55,762 nt of DNA from WJKG01 sp964627305 (GTDB taxonomy: Bacteria; Zixibacteria; MSB-5A5; GN15; FEB-12). The translations under genes were made by a program, and so were the position numbers. The notes under the pieces were generated by a model that searched no databases, was not told where the DNA came from, and was given only the letters and a program-made list of their open reading frames with translations. Location: positions 1-55,762 of the forward strand of contig CAZVHP010000014.1 in NCBI GenBank assembly GCA_964627305.1, read 5' to 3'. This document shows, in pieces, positions 55,094-55,762 of the stretch. Position 1 is the stretch's first letter, and every line of letters begins with the position of its first letter.

Positions 55094-55109
55094 TTTGCCA
55101 ATTGGCAAA
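55094..55109. promoter_or_regulatory. 16-nt perfect palindrome upstream of the ArsR-type gene
   Basis: TTTGCCAATTGGCAAA, 25-40 bases before the ArsR ATG, in an AT-rich patch that is a natural promoter site. It is probably the autoregulatory ArsR operator. The half sites TTTGCC/GGCAAA resemble, but are not the same as, those of the repeat at 54711-54730. Confidence 0.6.
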
Positions 55110-55455
55110 ATAACCAAATACTTGCGGTTGTCAAGGATTTCTGCGGGCTGTTGCCTGTTGGCGGTCTGGACCATCGGATCGCGATTGGGTGGAAGCGCGC
55201 TTCCGAGAAATGGGTTGAGGCAGTGGATGGGGTGAAAGAGGGACCGAGAGCTGTGTAGCTCTCATCGCCGGGTTTCTGCGGTTTTTTGGTTGATAGTCTT
55301 AGGTTCTCTTCCTTAATTGGCTGAGTTGTGGTTCTTATGAGGTCGTGACAGGCACAGTTCGCTGGGCTCGGTCAGCCCGGCTGCGTATGAGTCCGCCGGT
55401 AGCAAAACGCAACCGACACTGGATCAATCACAGTGTCTTAACTGAGTGTCCATAA
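55110..55455. other. non-coding stretch up to the Z1 fragment, possible mobile-element edge
   Basis: 346 bases without a convincing gene. A plus-strand hairpin GAGAGCT/AGCTCTC lies at 55246-55263, followed by TTTTTT near 55283. At about 55446-55470, GTGTCCATAAAACGGGGG has the look of an insertion-sequence end, right where the Z1 reading frame begins without a start. GC content falls from here to the right. No complete insertion element is visible. Confidence 0.3.
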
Positions 55456-55762
55456 AACGGGGGGAAGGTCAATACTTCTATCGCCGCAGTTGCCCGGAAG
55501 CTCTATCCTGAGCATGAGGAAGCTATTGTAAGATATATCTACGAGAACCGGAATAGATATACAATAGTTGTGATGAATAGCGACGTAGATAAGCGCGTTG
55601 TCGACTTTGCCAGTGCAACCAATCCGGCCACCCTATTTACCATCGCAATTGGGGGCAATATAGTGTCGCGCGGTGTGACCTTTGACAATCTTCTTTCGAT
55701 GTTTTTCAGAGTTAATTTCAAAAGGTGTGGAAATTGGCAAAAAAGTAGCGTAGCCTTTCGGT
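55456..55762 (+). pseudogene. fragment of a Z1-domain protein, running off the window
   Basis: The plus frame is open from just after a TAA (55453-55455) to the window end, with no start of its own before an internal ATG at 55573. The translation has a helix (KVNTSIAAVARKLYPEHEEA), then TIVVMNSDVDKRVVDF and FTIAIGGNIVSRGVTF followed by DNLLSMFFR. The GGNxxSRGxTF block is the hallmark of the Z1 domain, found in large DEAD-like ATPases of restriction-like and anti-phage loci. The true gene would be 700-1000 aa, so the N-terminal part is missing, perhaps lost by an insertion event. The AT-rich composition differs from the rest of the window. Confidence 0.6.

Overview
The window looks like one contig of a metal- or mineral-respiring, Gram-negative bacterium of the FCB / candidate-phylum type; a Zixibacteria-like organism is my best guess, not a proven one. 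The clues are many multiheme c-type cytochromes, outer-membrane beta-barrels, secreted proteases that end in a FlgD-like/type IX-style sorting domain or a dockerin, and a TonB receptor. Most of the DNA is GC-rich. The last ~300 bases are clearly AT-richer and carry a fragment of a foreign-looking defence gene.

Region 1 (177-10607, all minus strand) reads from right to left as an electron-transfer block. It has an Fe-S type Rrf2 regulator, a DsrM/NarI-like membrane cytochrome b, a DsrK/HdrD-like Fe-S protein, a HEAT-repeat protein, a receiver, a double-PAS histidine kinase and a second receiver. A porin-cytochrome conduit follows: periplasmic decaheme cytochrome, outer-membrane barrel, multiheme lipoprotein. 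Together these could take electrons from menaquinol to the cell surface.

Region 2 (10814-21624, minus) holds an aminotransferase, a large subtilase with three PKD domains, a 504-base non-coding stretch with two terminators and a candidate structured RNA, and then a tight operon: ECF sigma factor, small anti-sigma-like protein, TPR-CHAT caspase-like protease and secreted subtilase with dockerin. I regard this operon as the most unusual system in the window. Its layout resembles the TPR-CHAT / target / ECF-sigma logic of type III-E CRISPR, but there is no CRISPR here.

Region 3 (21941-29397) starts with a divergent triheme cytochrome. A second conduit operon follows on the minus strand: TetR regulator, decaheme cytochrome, outer-membrane barrel, CbcL-like octaheme/cytochrome-b fusion. 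The barrel carries its own CxxCH motif and is split by one in-frame TGA. A perfect hairpin lies 16 nt downstream of that TGA.

Region 4 (29613-45892) is mostly housekeeping: baeRF3-like protein, isocitrate dehydrogenase, both methylmalonyl-CoA mutase subunits with the MeaB GTPase, a McsA-like zinc/UVR protein, exonuclease III, topoisomerase I, orotate phosphoribosyltransferase, an M1-family peptidase and a flavodoxin.

Region 5 (46006-49509, minus) is a probable metal-uptake operon: His/Cys-rich small protein, repeat lipoprotein, TonB-dependent receptor. The flavodoxin gene lies just downstream. Region 6 (49919-55069, minus) is an ArsR-controlled thiol/arsenic-type cluster: ArsR, DUF318 permease, YeeE/YedE transporter, small redox protein, and two paralogous thioredoxin-like proteins on either side of a CcdA/ArsG-like membrane protein. 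The window ends inside a Z1-domain gene fragment. I found no tRNA, rRNA, CRISPR array or complete insertion sequence.
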